DNA of 64,000 bases from Phallus indusiatus (Eukaryota; Basidiomycota; Agaricomycetes; Phallales; Phallaceae), in NCBI GenBank assembly GCA_027605045.1, contig JAQFWX010000026.1:372001-436000 (forward strand), given 5' to 3'. Made by a program: the position numbers and the translations under genes. Positions 32,566 to 44,742 of the stretch are shown here, piece after piece. The notes below the pieces were generated by a model. That model searched no databases, was not told the origin of the DNA, and saw nothing but the letters and a program-made list of their open reading frames with translations. Positions within the stretch are counted from its first letter, which is position 1, and each line of letters begins with the position of its first letter.

Positions 32566-34557
32566 TCATTCCTCCTGGACTCGCCCTTGCATATAACCTC
32601 CATGAACAAATTCGACTGCAGATGTTGATGGCATCACCTTAGTGGGCGGATTATGAGCAGTTCTTTTGACTAAAAGTGGCCCTTTCCAGCGATATTTTCC
32701 GGTCGCCAAGTCAGACATGAAGGAAATCGTCTTAGATACCCAGCCTTTGTCTGAGCTCTTATCATCGCGCGTTTTCATTTGCTGATACCTTGGACGCTGA
32801 TAGTCGTATTGAGCATGCCTCATATCCATCGTGCCCACCACACCTGGTCCATGCCCGCCGACCAAGGACCTGTTTGACATTGCTGGCGCTCTTAGGAGAT
32901 ACTTCTCATCTAAAAGTGATCCAGTGGACATTCCATTGCCAACGCCGTAACCGTAACTAGTCTGTGGTCCTTGGGGGATGGCGGTAGCGGGTGTCGTCGA
33001 AGCTCCCGGCCATGTACGTGTCGTCGTCTCTGGGGTTGCAGCAATAGATACACCTCCACGTGCTGAAGTCACTGCTGGCCGCATAAACTCAATAATCGGA
33101 CGGTTCACTTCTCTTTCATCTCCATTTCTTCCGCTGAAGTGCCCTTCGGTCAAAGATGGAGGTTCTGCCCGACTCCGCTCCATAGTAGTCTCTTTCGCCA
33201 TTTGTTGGACCTTTCTTGCAGACGAATAGATACTTTGATCGCTATGCGCGGCTGCGTCGTTGCGTGTTCCTCTCATGGTCAATGAAGTAGGCGATCCTCT
33301 GGGTGGAGAAGGTGGAGACGGCTTTTGTTGAGCCATCAATACGGCTTCCGGCTCCAGCGCAGAAATCAGCAGCATCAGAGGTGCTGGAGGTGAACTGTGT
33401 AGGGAGGGTTCTTTCATTGCATAGACCGTGATCATCGCCTTGTTGTTGAGAGCCGAAACTGCCTCTGGACGTACCGCGCGGTTTGCTGCTGCATCGTCAA
33501 CTACGTTGTCGCCACTGGGGACCGTTTGGGACGCTGGCACTTCAGAGGCGGCACGAGACTTGCTTTCTGCGGCAGCTTTTCGATGGTCTGGCGAGATACT
33601 TGGAGATGTAGCTGCTTTCTGAGCTGGTAGGACATTTTGAGGCGTAACAGGCTTCGTTTCCGTCGCGACTTGCGGAACAACGGGTATACGATCGATGGAG
33701 CGCCAAGTTTTGTTATTGTAACGTTCAACACGATAGTCTTCGGGGCAATAGATGATAATGCGGTTGCTTTCAGAGCGGTTACTGGATGCTGCCGATGAAC
33801 TTCTGTGGGCACTACTGGCGGGCCCCTCAGGCTGCGCACTATAGTTCACATGGTTATCGCCGGTCGCAGGTTGAAGTGGTGCAGGCCGTGACGACACAAG
33901 TTGTGGCGATGTAGGCTTTGGTGATGCAGGTTGTGCTGGTGCATGCTTCTTTAATGACGCAGATTGTACTGGTGCAGGCTGTGGTGATGCAGGCTTTGGT
34001 GGTGCAGGCTCTGATTCAAAAGAGATTTCCGGATCATATGGATGAAAATCTATTATCCTCATGCATCTTCGCAACATTTTGCTCTTGAATGAAGAAGGAT
34101 CAGAGGGTCGTCTCCTTGACACGCCGCAATCAAGAAAGCCCTACCTTCATTGCTTGGAGTTTTGCGACACGCTCCCAAGCAACATCAGGCCGACCGTCCT
34201 CTCGTAACAAATACGTGTTCAGTTCCTGTTACAATCATAATTCCTCTCCCGTAAAGTTTAAAAATTTTATGCAGCTATCACGTACCATCCCTCAGCTTCC
34301 AAAAGGCGAGCATAGATGGAGGCTATCTTAGGTGGAATCAAAATTCGGAATTGACCTGGATAGTCGGTACACTATATGCGAAATTCTTGAGCTGAGATAA
34401 CAGAAAAGGGATCAGTGTACCATACCTGAAGCCATCTCCAACCTGGATACTCCTCAGGCATATTTTTAGGATCCTCAAGTCTCCCACGAATCGGCTCATG
34501 TTCGTTCAGGGGGACGACATATGTTTGTTCACCAAAGTGGAGTCCTAGTGGTGCCAT
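32566..34557 (-). CDS. Pro/Ala/Ser-rich protein of unknown function, four exons
   Basis: Exons: 34557-34426 (MAPLGLHFGEQTYVVPLNEH ... EEYPGWRWLQ), 34371-34286 (CTDYPGQFRILIPPKIASIY ARLLEAEG), 34225-34145 (ELNTYLLREDGRPDVAWERV AKLQAMK) and 34083-32566. The last exon encodes a long disordered region with tandem PAPPKPASPQPAP-type repeats, then segments with Ser, Thr and Pro, and a C-terminus with GWVSKTISFMSDLATGKYRW. Intron 2 joins in the wrong phase by one base (exon 2 ends TG, exon 3 needs phase 0), so either the gene is damaged or one boundary is wrong. No domain recognised. Composition suggests an intrinsically disordered protein. Confidence 0.5.
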
Positions 34558-34596
34558 ATTATATATATTGAGTTCAGCGAAACCAAATGGAGACGA

Positions 34597-35062
34597 GTAA
34601 ATCTAATACATAGATTTACGCGTAAGACAACTTTTTTTTTCACTGTTACATCACTGCTCACCTAGGATCCACATCTTTCACATTAGTTACCACTCTACTG
34701 AATGCTACTCTTGTTCTCCGGGAGAATCAAAGTTCATTTTCAGGGATAGCTCCACCGTATGTTTAGCCTTGCGCTTTCCACTCTCCTGGAAGTTCTACTC
34801 ACATATCATATTTAGCCTATATCTATTAGCCGAATCACTTTGCGTAAATCCTATACTACCAACAATCTCTCAGGTTTTTTTTCACTCATATAATTTGTAG
34901 GGTTGCCATCTGCTGCTCAATTTATACGAAGTCGGCAAGCAGCAGCGGGTCACTACTCATATCACAGGTGTTGATATGGCTTTCCAATTTCCAAGGAACG
35001 TCTTCATGTCCCAGACAGATCTTCCAGATGATATACTTGATACTCCGACTCTTGAAACTTGA
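34597..35062 (+). pseudogene. DUF6533 array copy D, 3' fragment (exons 15-18)
   Basis: Contains the 8-nt microexon ATTTACGC, exon 16 (LTTLLNATLVLREN), exon 17 and exon 18 (CHLLLNLYEVGKQQRVTT ... DTPTLET, stop 35060-35062). Exons 1-14 are absent, truncated by the duplication breakpoint. Closest to copy B. Confidence 0.85.
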
Positions 35063-35981
35063 AGCCTCCAGCGCCGAATGACGAAAGCGTCACGGTGTAG
35101 GGAATACAATTCTGATAATTCATTGGGTTTCAGTATTCCCTTTGATGCCTATATTGTTATGACACTATATTTATGACCTTGAATCCTTGTATCGTAGTTC
35201 GCGAAGTATTCTTCTCTGACTCCTGTTCTCAATGTACTACCCAGAATTTTAAATACTGATACAGGTGTGTGCACTCAAGTGTCAAACTATGGGACAAACT
35301 AGTATTCAATAATGGGCTGTGTACTCCGCAGCACCAGCGCATTGAGTATTGCGACCGTGACACATCAGTTTATCTTTCCTCACTCGTTGCCAACTCAGCT
35401 GTCGACTGAGGTGAATTAGATTGTGCGCAGGCGCCACCATCTCATAACATGATGCTCATTGGTGGTACGATGGGCTCCACAAAACTTTCAGTTTCGTTAT
35501 TTGTGAACCACCTTCCCTGAATAAATGTTATATGACGGAGGTGAGCAGTGTTGAAAGGATCCCATTACTGATTGCGATTTATCTGTGACGGGCGCACATT
35601 CAGGTAAGTAACCGTATGCAGGGATTCACTTTTTAATGACTCCGTCAGAATCCCATATTACTTTTTTCATCGTAACTGAGGTGATGTCATTGCCACCGTG
35701 ACCGCAGCGTCCTGGATCGGCATAACTGAGAAAGGCTAATAATGTTCAACAACGCATGGAAATACTTATTATATTCAAGTTGTATAATTGGATAAAGCGT
35801 TGAGACTGGTCAGTCTACGGTCCCGGCAAAGACCACTTGCGAAGCCGAGAACTCAGCTACAAGCCCCACCTGATCAATCTCACCTCGATTGAAACTGATG
35901 TAAACGTCCTGCTTGTTCACATTTAAGACCTTCGGCGGTTTGGATGGGAGACAGTACATGAAAGTAGTGACTCTCTACTCA
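35063..35981. other. Intergenic between D and E (duplicated block)
   Basis: No gene. Carries the conserved upstream motif at 35524-35542, 440-460 bases before copy E. Confidence 0.6.
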
Positions 35982-37968
35982 ATGTCTTCGTTAGGGATAT
36001 TTATCCAGCAACTCGATATATTATTCAGTACACTCAAGGAGATATATATTGCGAACTTTTTTGGGGGTAACAGTGACCCTTCTGCTTCGAGCTATTTCTG
36101 AATTGCTGACTCGGACCATGGCTTCACAGTCGCGTCATTTGCTGCTACGATATATGACACCCTTTTGACTTTGCCCAAAGAGGTATGTCGGAAATTTCTT
36201 TGTCATCCACACTCAATGCGCTGACCTTTTTGTTATAAGATTGAATTTATCTGGTGGTAATAAATACGTACCGCTCTTGTATTGTTTACTCAAAAAATTC
36301 TCAGCAAGCCATTTACCTTCCCAAAAGCTCTCTATATCGTCTCGCGGTATTATGGATTGGCGAGTTTAGGGTGAGCAAACGAGAATATTACAAAAACATA
36401 TGAATATCATGTTGATATGATTTTGTTATAGTGCTATTGTTTTTAGTAAGTTTTGGACATCGATGTTCTGACATGAGTACTTATAGTTAGTGTCAATAAT
36501 TCCGGATAGGTCCCTAAGTGTAAGTCAATTCTCAAATAAGTAATAACACCTACCCCTAACTACTAGTTTTAGAGGTGAGCGCATGGAATTCCCGATCGAA
36601 CGTACATGCTTGAGATTTCATTTCAGCTGCCGTATGTTCATAACTTGGTACAGCGCGTAATTATTTTTAAAAATAAATTCTTCGATCGCTCAAAATCAGT
36701 GACATAAATAACAGAGGAGCGGTGCAAGTGGTTGAAATGGTCGTCAATATTATTCTTTTCATGCGGGTCTATGCACTATACAATAAAAGCAAAAAGCGTC
36801 AGTCTTTCCTCGAGTTTTTCGTACAATTCTATTAATTAAATTAATATCTTAGTACTATGTTTATTATTACCATTTTATTTGTGTAAGTTGGCATTTTCAG
36901 GGGTCCAGGTCGAAGCTGAACATCTCCAACCCACTGATGGTGATCACACGGAATAATTTTTCAGTCGAGATAGGTGTATGTATTAGCTTCTTATTTATGC
37001 CATTAAAGCCTGACTTCAAGTTCTATTTCTAGTGTGGTTTCTATGGAGGTATCAAAGCCGGGGAAAAGTTCAATAAGAACATGATGGCTTTACCGTTTAA
37101 ACTCCCTCTCGCCAACTGTGAACTTTACGAGAGAGTATCACCTTCGTTCAAAATAACACTGATTTCATGGTCGGTTTGATTCATTTACTCTCGAATTTAA
37201 GGCTCTATTAACTTTATTCCTTGCCACAAGGGTGCCTGCTTTTATCGCGGCAGGTATGTTTTCCAAGTAAATTCAGACGAGAGAAGTCAATCAAAGTTTG
37301 TTTCTTCAGCATTACTCTTTATATTATCAGCATACAAAGTTTATGAAAATGCTGTTATCAATAACAGCCATGGGTCATCTAGAACTCTTGCTCGAGGATT
37401 ATTACTTCCTCAGCTGGTGAAAACTATCGCCCGGGACGGAATTGTGTATTATCTCCTGTACGGTCACAGTTTCCTCGTGCTGTGCACCCTCGCTAAATCT
37501 AAAATCACAGATTTACACGTAAGAGGAAAACAACATCTCCTCAGCATTACCTCACTTACTCAAGATCCACAACGTTTGGGGTCTAGTTATCACTCTACTA
37601 AATGCTGTTATTGTTCTCCGGGAGAACGATCATGCGATTTCAGGTATAGCTCTACCGTACGTTGAACCTCTCGCTTCTTGATTCTATTACTCACATATCA
37701 TAACAAGCTTATATGTGCTAATTGTATCAGTCTGTGTAAATATACATATTTCTGCTTTATCCTTTTGGTCTTTGTTATTGATACTGAATTTCTGATTCAG
37801 GGCTGTCATCTACTTCTCAATTTATACGAAGTTGGAAAGCAACAGCAGCTCGTTACTCAAGTTACTGGTGTTGATATCGCTTTCCGACCTCCAAAGGATG
37901 TCTTTATGACCCAGACGGAGATCTCAAATATCATATCTGATTCTGCTTTTGATTCAGAAGAGCTTTAA
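35982..37968 (+). CDS. DUF6533 membrane protein, array copy E (intact)
   Basis: Start MSSLGIFIQQLDILFSTL; stop TAA after SDSAFDSEEL. All expected exons are found in phase: ASFAATIYDTLLTLPKE, KPFTFPKALYIVSRYYGLAS, SIIPDRSLS, SCRMFITWYS, AVQVVEMVVNIILFMRVYAL, CGFYGGIKAGEKFNKNMMAL, LFILSAYKVYENAV, IARDGIVYYLL, LLNAVIVLREN, CHLLLNLYEVGKQQQLVTQV. Microexons: 14 nt (TGCTATTGTTTTTA), 2 nt at 36573-36574, 11 nt (TCGAGATAGGT), 8 nt (ATTTACAC). The exon 9 donor is GTCAGT, as in copy B. It is the sister of pseudogene C and so shows what C looked like before decay. Confidence 0.82.
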
Positions 37969-38769
37969 CAAGTCCGAATAACGAAAGCGTGCTGCGTCGG
38001 CCAGGTGTACGCACTACTGCCTGGATCCTGATAATTCGTTAGGCTTCATTATTCCCTTTATGTACATATTATATATGATAAATTAAATTTATCGTGTCGT
38101 ACCCGTTATAAGTCGCCTAGAACTACCGTATGCAGGGATTCACTTTTTAATGACTCCGTCATATAATATGAATGCGAGAAAGGGTGACCGCAAGAAAAGA
38201 GGCTATCAGCCTGATACCAGGAGATAAAACGATGATCTATAATGAAAAACGGGGAATCAAAAATACATGTAAGCTAGGAAATAAGCGAAACATGAGATAA
38301 AGAAAGGAAAGGAAGGAGCCCCAGAGGAAGGAAGAGGGAAAGAAATGGGAGTGTTTGACAAACGAAGGACGTGTACAAAGGATGGAAATATACTCCGACA
38401 CCGTCACGGCCCCTCTGGAGGGTTTTTTTATTCCGATGGCTTCGGAAAGAACGTGTGCATAGTTTAAGAATACTAATCAGCGTAGGCATGCGTCTATATC
38501 CGTTCCTCAGGCTCTGGGTTGTATAATGAATGTTAATCATAATATAACGTTAATACAATACAGATAATTGACAAATAAGTAGCATTAATTCGTTCAAGTT
38601 GGCGGCACTTAATCGCCTACATACTTTCTCGCCTCGCGGAGCAATCCTAATATGCACGGTTAGCCTTTGTCATTCGAACTCGAAAGGTTTTACAATACCT
38701 GGTCATCAATCACTTTATAGAACACCCTCTGGAAATTCTACATTGTTGAAGAGGCTTTTTGAAGTGAAT
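37969..38769. other. Intergenic, no gene recognised
   Basis: 3' flanks of copy E (plus) and of the secreted-protein gene (minus). An ORF at 38274-38540 has no motif. Confidence 0.45.
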
Positions 38770-39408
38770 TTACTTTGAGTACTCCGGGGAGCTAGCGCCG
38801 AAGGGATCCGACGTGAGAGCGTGCAAAACGTATCCGTTTGGAAGGGGCCTAGCCAAAGCAGGACAAGACCCGCGAGGATAACCGTTCAAGCTATGAGACT
38901 GAAGACAATCATATCCCATTCCCCTTTTTTCGAGGTTGCGAATGTGTCCCTCGAACTGGCAGCTGTACAGACCTTGTAGCTCAATATTGCGTGGTTGCTC
39001 TTGGCAGTAAGGCAATGGAAGCCCGTGAAGAGTTGGCAGTGGTTGTTGGACAAACAATTGGGCAAGACGGATCATGTCAGGACTTTCCATAGCCTTGGAA
39101 AGATCAATCATGTCGTCGGCAATATGTTGTTGGCTACAGGCCGCTTGGTTGGGTATGGATGATAAGGTCATGTAAGCCGACATAGCCAAATCGTTGCATT
39201 TCATTCCACCACCCGCATTAGTCTAGCCCGATAAGATCAACGTATTCATCCACGATTAAAATTTTATGAAAGGACTCACGCAAGCTTGGTTCCAGGGTTT
39301 GATCGATTCTACAACGATTTGCGAGAGTTGTTTTTGAACGTATGGAGCAGAAGCCATATAATTTAAAACAAGCAAAGGGGTTGTAAATAGGGTGTAGAAG
39401 GAGAACAT
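38770..39408 (-). CDS. Secreted Cys-containing protein, unknown function
   Basis: Two exons: 39408-39282 or so, encoding MFSFYTLFTTPLLVLNYMAS (signal peptide) and APYVQKQLSQIVVESIKPWN, and a second exon ending at 38770. The join (donor TGCGTGAGT, acceptor GGGCTAG) gives NQAC-TNAGGGMKCNDLAMS. The mature protein contains SIPNQAACSQQHIADDMIDL, LPYCQEQ, YSCQFEGH, DCLQSHS and GSCPALARPL, about eight Cys in all, so disulphides are likely. It ends DPFGASSPEYSK. No catalytic motif recognised. It could be an effector-like or wall-associated protein, which is a guess. Confidence 0.6.
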
Positions 39409-39766
39409 GTTTTTAATAATAAGTTTCGAAGAGCACCAGGCTAGAATGAATTTGAAGTGAGGTAGGGAATTCGCAAAAAAAAAATAAAAGAATATGAGAG
39501 AGTAAGATAAGGTGAGATAGCGAGTTACAGAGTTGGCGCCCGCATTTAAATGGTTCGGACTTGGATGTCCGTCCGCGGCGTCCGCGTTGGTCCCAGGAAT
39601 ATTTCCAGCTCCGATTATCAGCTTTAAAAAAATAGGAAGATTTATGGAATCGCCAGCCCTTTCTTTCTTGTTTCTCATCTTCCTCCCTTTCCCTCCTCCT
39701 TCTCTCCCCCGCGCCTTCTTTCCGCGTCTCTGAAACTCGTACACCGGCACCGTAAAAAAAATCAAA

Positions 39767-40613
39767 ATGTTTTGTGCTCAACTTTGGTAAGTCTTGCTCG
39801 ATTGGGATTATTTGCGTCTTTTCCTTTTTCTCAGCAACATGTCTTAGTACTGTCGCATTGTCTCTCTTTACCGTCGCGCAAGCGACTTTAGTCATTAACG
39901 ACGTCAACATCGTTGGGAACGGGACTAGCACAGTTACCTTTACTTCGAGCGATACTGCCAGTGACCCAGCCAGCGTAAGCATCGAATTAAGAAACGATTT
40001 ATTTCACAACCAGTTCGCCGTGGGTACCAACGTCCCCACTAATATCGGCAAATTTATGTTTGAGACACCTGATGTAATACCAGGGTTCATAATTTTCTTT
40101 GCCCTGTACGAGTTCAGTTTAGACTGATACACGTCCTTAGCTCTGGCTATTCTGTACAGCTCATCAGTATTTTCAACAACAGCGATATTTTAGCTATGAG
40201 TCCAGAGTTCTCTATCACAGAAAACGATGGTAGTGATTCAATCTTGTTTTTTATGATTGGTACATTAACATCGTGATCCTAGTTAAGTCGTCCACCACGA
40301 CTGGTTCGCCATCCACGGCCACTTCTGGTGCTTCGTCAGGTTCGAACTCTAGCAACCCGGCATTCACGAATGCGTAAGTTTGCTCAGAATTTATATTTTT
40401 TACTCCAGGTAATAATTCTTCTCCCTTAGCCCATCTCAGACTGGCACTACTCCGAGTGTTACTCAACCCGGATCCGCCTCGAACACGGGTTCTTCCTCTG
40501 CTCCACCGGCCTCCACCTCTAACACGGTCTTCGGCGGCAACACCGGTGGTGCCAGCGGGCTACACGCGTCGTTTGCCTTGGGAGTCGTTGGTGTAGCCTT
40601 CGCCTTTCTTTAG
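39767..40613 (+). CDS. Kre9/Knh1-like Ser/Thr-rich GPI-anchored surface protein
   Basis: Exon 1 (39767-39786) joins a TTAG acceptor to give signal peptide MFCAQLCTVALSLFTVAQA. The domain LVINDVNIVGNGTSTVTFTS ... PASVSIELRND, NQFAVGTNVPTNIGKF, ETPDVIPG, then GSGYSVQLISIFNNSDILA and SPEFSIT after an intron, has the order of the Kre9/Knh1 fold found in fungal wall proteins (cell-wall glucan-associated). A Ser/Thr region (SSTTTGSPSTATSGASSGSN) and a C-terminal GPI-type tail (GGASGLHASFALGVVGVAFA FL) follow. Four introns, all GT-AG and in phase. Expected location: outer plasma membrane or wall. Confidence 0.75.
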
Positions 40614-42151
40614 GTCCTTTTTGTGATGGTTGTAGGCCCTGGTGAATAGGAAGGTTGGAAGTATACTTGCCCTCCAGGGCTTATCAGCTTCATCCCGAAG
40701 TTCAATTATTTTTCTTCTCCGGACTATTATCAACTTCGCGCTGCGCTTTTTTTTTCATTTTTAATTGAATTTTTTGTTATGCCATTTACGGACACGGCGT
40801 AGTTAACCTGCATTCGTAATCTCGCTACCTGTGTTGGACTTTGTTACATACCGCATTCATTTTGCCATTCCTTCGTTGCTTTCCGTTGTTGTTTGTCGTT
40901 GCTGTGAGTACCGTGTGATTAAGAATCCCCATTCGTATCAGAAATATACGTTCAGCCCATTCTTGTCGCAGATGTCTGTATGATTTATACTAGTGGAATG
41001 GGGGACCGCGCCTCGTGTATCTCGCCCTGCATCTAAGGCAATGGCAAGAAGGATTTAGCTAACAGATCAAAAAACAAACAAAAACACTCAGCCGAAAGTT
41101 CTTGGTAAGTTTCATCCTAGTTACGGTCAATAAATTCTCCACAAAAAGATAGATGACTCGGACTAAACGACCTCTCAAACAAATCTTGCAATGGTAACCC
41201 TTTTTGGGCTTCCTTGAGATTGAGCCGAAATGCCGAACGCTTAAAATAAGGGTTAATTTCGTGGGTCGCATGGACCGGAAGAACCCGCGAGATATGAAGC
41301 TTGAAGGTTGGTTTTGAAGCGCCATGCGACCATCAAAGCATTTCACGTCCGTCCTTGGCTTTTGCGGACTGCCTTGAGACTGCCAGCAGTCGAGGTGAAC
41401 AATATGATTTCTCTTTTTCGTATACAGACGACTTGCAGACGACAAAGAGACATAACTGCGTCCTTATCATGATTGTCAATAACCTGTGCATGTCAGGTTC
41501 ATGCGAATCAATGATAACTACTCTATTTCTGTAATTGGCGTGGGTAGCAGGATTCCGGCTTCTGAAAGCTTGTCGAAACAATAGCGATGGAAGAAAACGA
41601 TTGACTGATCATGTGAAAATGAAGATCTTCCAGAACAGTTGGCAAACTTTGGCAAAGGTTGGCAAAGGTTGTAGCCGCGCACGCACGTACCGGAGTCAAA
41701 AATCGTGGGGTTATCAATGATTAGTGACGTGACAAGTCTCTGAAAATCTGAGCCATTGATGGCTATGAATTTGGAGCCGCTTCTTGACACGAGAAATTGC
41801 CATATGTATCTTGTATATCTCGTTCTACATTTGGTATGTTTAATCTCTCGGGCTTGTCTCTCAGTTCTTTATACACTTCTTCAAAGATTCAGTATGAAAG
41901 ATAACCACACTCTACACCAGTCACCCACACCAACATTCGAATTATGTGACGTATGGATTTGAGGAATCGATCAATGCGCTGACCATGATGAGTAATAGAC
42001 ATGGAAGTTCCACCTCCATCTGAAGTAAGTAATGCGATGGTGTTGGTGTTTCTGATGATGAGAAAGGTGGGAATATGGAAATTTTTCACATAAAAGGTCA
42101 TGAAATTTTAGTGAAAAGGAGACACTTGACACAGACAGGACCCATACCCAA
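40614..42151. other. Intergenic, no gene recognised
   Basis: Several overlapping ORFs up to 128 codons (41059-41445 minus, 41518-41790 minus) without motif or splice-supported partners. The right end is the 5' flank of DUF6533 copy F. Confidence 0.45.
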
Positions 42152-44169
42152 ATGTCGTCGTTAGGATCTCTCCTCCAAGAACTCGAATTATTCCAGACTG
42201 CAGTCAGTGAAATATACGTCATCAACTATTTCACAGGTAATATATAACCACATCCTCATATATGTCTCTAAACACTAAATATCGTTCATGATATATAGTT
42301 GGAGTATTTGCGGCATTGATCTACGATACGTTTTTGAGTTTACCTAAAGAGGTATGATCATGATAATGCCTCCATAAACACCAAATACTCACATTCTCTC
42401 AAGATTGAGTTCATTTGGAGGTCATACACGTTCCATTATGCCCATTATTTGATTACTTATCTAAACAAATTAGCATGCCGGTTACTATTCCAAAATGCCT
42501 GTATCTAATTTCGCGATATTATGGACTCTTGTGTTTAGGGTGAGGTCAAACGCAGTGCAAAAGTATATTAACGTTGTACTGATACGGTTACTTGTCATAG
42601 GATCATCACCTTTAGTAACTATCACCCTTTGATAATACTTTTTTCAACACTTATACTCTCAAACAGTGTCGGTCGTTCCGGACAGGTCGTTGAGCGTAAG
42701 TCAATCTCATGCACTAAATTAAGTCCAACAACTGACTTCTCACTACCTTTATTTCTCTGAAATAGAGGTGGGTTTCTTATTACTTGAGACTTGTCATTAT
42801 GCTGATTCAATTTTTCAGTTGTCGTACTTTTATAGTATGGTACACTAGGTAATTGAGCTTAGAAGAAAGCCATCAACAGCCTAGGATTGACGAATGACCA
42901 TTTCATAAACAGTGCAACGTTGCAGGTGGCCGAAACAGTCATTGATCTAATTCTGTTTCTGCGAATTTATGCATTGTACGGCCGAAATAAAACAGGTTTG
43001 TTGTTTTGTTGCTCACTGTCCATCCCTCGAATATACGCATTTAATCAACCCTTTAGTAACCTATATTGTGATCCCAATTTTCATAGGTATGTTGACAACT
43101 TAGTCGGAACTACTCATCCCTGACCACATAAAACCTTCTTCTCAGTTGATACGGCTGTATGTCTCAGTTTGATTTATCGCAACTACTAAAAAACCCCTTT
43201 TTATCAGTCCACCTTTTATGCTGGTATCGAGGCTGGAAAAGAGTTTAACAACGCGCTGGTGGCTCTACCCTTTAAGCTCTCCGTTCCGAATTGCGAGCTT
43301 TATGTCAGAAATTTCCCCGCATTTAAAATCACCCTTGCCGCATGGTTAGTCTATTCTATTGGCGAAACTCGTAATAGGTAATCGGGTACTTATTCTCGTC
43401 CTATAGGATTCCATCTCTTTGCGTAGCGTGTATGAATCACGTGTTCATTTTTTTGGCTAGAAGGAGACAACTGAATGTTAAATTTTAAATCAGTGCTATT
43501 CTTCTCATTATCAGCATTCAAGGTTTACGAAAAAGTTATCGCCATTGGCGGCTACGGTTCATCGAGCATTTTTAGCCGGGATTCCGGAATTCCTTCGCTT
43601 ATGCGAGTCATCGCTCGAGACGGTGTGATTTTCTTCTTTGCGTAAGGCTTTGAGCAATTCGTTATATCTATAATCATGCAGCCCTCTCTGATCACTAATT
43701 CCACAGGCTTACACGTAAGAGAAATTGTCTATTGCTATTATACCACCTTAACTTTTGATCTGCGGATATTTGGATTAGTTGTGATAATACTAAATGCTAC
43801 CCTAGTTTTCCGACTCGATAATCCTTATTCATCTTTAGGTCCCCCGTACGTTTTAAATTCTTATCGTTCATATACTCGCTCTCACAAAAATATACTATGT
43901 AGCATATACCTACTAGTCCAATCACTTTGTGTAAATATTTACATTCTTTCAGAATTTCTGGTCTCCTTCATTAATGCTCAATGATACTTTAGGGCTGTCA
44001 TCTTCTTCTAAATTTATTTGAAGTCGGGAAAAGGCAATTGCTTTTAACTCAAGTTACCGGTGCCGATGTCGTTTTCCAACCTCCTTCAAATGTTTTTATG
44101 GTTCAATCCGAGTTCTCAGGCCCCATGGCCGAAACCTTGCCTCTCGATATTTTAAATGAGACGGAATGA
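42152..44169 (+). CDS. DUF6533 membrane protein, array copy F (intact)
   Basis: Start MSSLGSLLQELELFQTAVSE; stop TGA at 44167-44169 after DILNETE. Blocks: VGVFAALIYDTFLSLPKE, PVTIPKCLYLISRYYGLL, SVVPDRSLS, SCRTFIVWYT, LQVAETVIDLILFLRIYAL, STFYAGIEAGKEFNNALVAL, LFFSLSAFKVYEKVI, IARDGVIFFFA, LNATLVFRL, LEVGKRQLLLTQVTG-like last exon. Microexons: 14 nt (GATCATCACCTTTA), 2 nt at 42766-42767, 11 nt (TTGATACGGCT), 8 nt (GCTTACAC, 43707-43714). The introns around the 2-nt exon have good branch sites (CTGAC and CTGAT). A more distant paralogue than A, B and E. Confidence 0.82.
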
Positions 44170-44742
44170 TGAGAGTCTTTGGTATCCTAAAATAAGATAT
44201 GTTCTAGACGATTCTCTACATTTCTTCATGATGTCACGTGTGTATTCTGTAACTTGTATAATTTCAATAAAATCTTCATGTTGACGGACCCCGAGCTGAG
44301 TCGACTCGGACTCGGCGCTACTCCTTAATGCTATTGGTTATTCGGATACACCGTACTACAGTTCATGAATAAATACAATACAATATACTCTGCTATTATA
44401 GAATACAAGGAATATTTATAGGTGTGACTTAGGCTTTACCTTGGCATTCTCATGGAAGTCGCCAATTTGACATAATGTGACTCGGTATGCTAAGGTGTCA
44501 GTTACGCAGTTCTTGACTGTTAACCATGTTTGAAGTAGTCCAGGCTATCATAATTTCCAGTCCTCCCGCTCCTGCTACAAAAAATGGGGAGACAAATTGA
44601 AGACAAAATCTGTACGGAATTTGCCGGATTCTTGATAATGGTGATAGAGTTTCGGGACCCAAATTTAGGCTACGCGGAGTTTCTCTCACTTCCCCTATCC
44701 TCCTCTCCTCTCCTCAGTCGTGGACAAGCTCCGATAGCAACA
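44170..44742. other. Intergenic, no gene recognised
   Basis: Short spacer between copy F and the hydrolase gene, both on the plus strand. Short inverted motif near 44290 (GAGCTGAGTCGACTCGGACTC). No supported ORF. Confidence 0.45.

Larger units (their letters stand above)
34597..36965 (+). repeat. Segmental duplication, unit 2
   Basis: Matches 20785-23108 closely, starting at TAAATCTAATAC within a DUF6533 intron. The left breakpoint lies only 40 bases upstream of the start codon of the minus-strand Pro-rich gene, so that gene has its promoter inside or across the breakpoint. Confidence 0.8.

Noticed and set aside
36775..36800. Possible GC donor lesion at exon 9 of DUF6533 copy E
   Set aside because: Shifting the donor to GTCAGT (also present in copy B) keeps the correct phase, so no lesion is needed.
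41059..41790. Overlapping ORFs of 82-128 codons
   Set aside because: No motif, no splice signals and several mutually overlapping frames; treated as non-coding.
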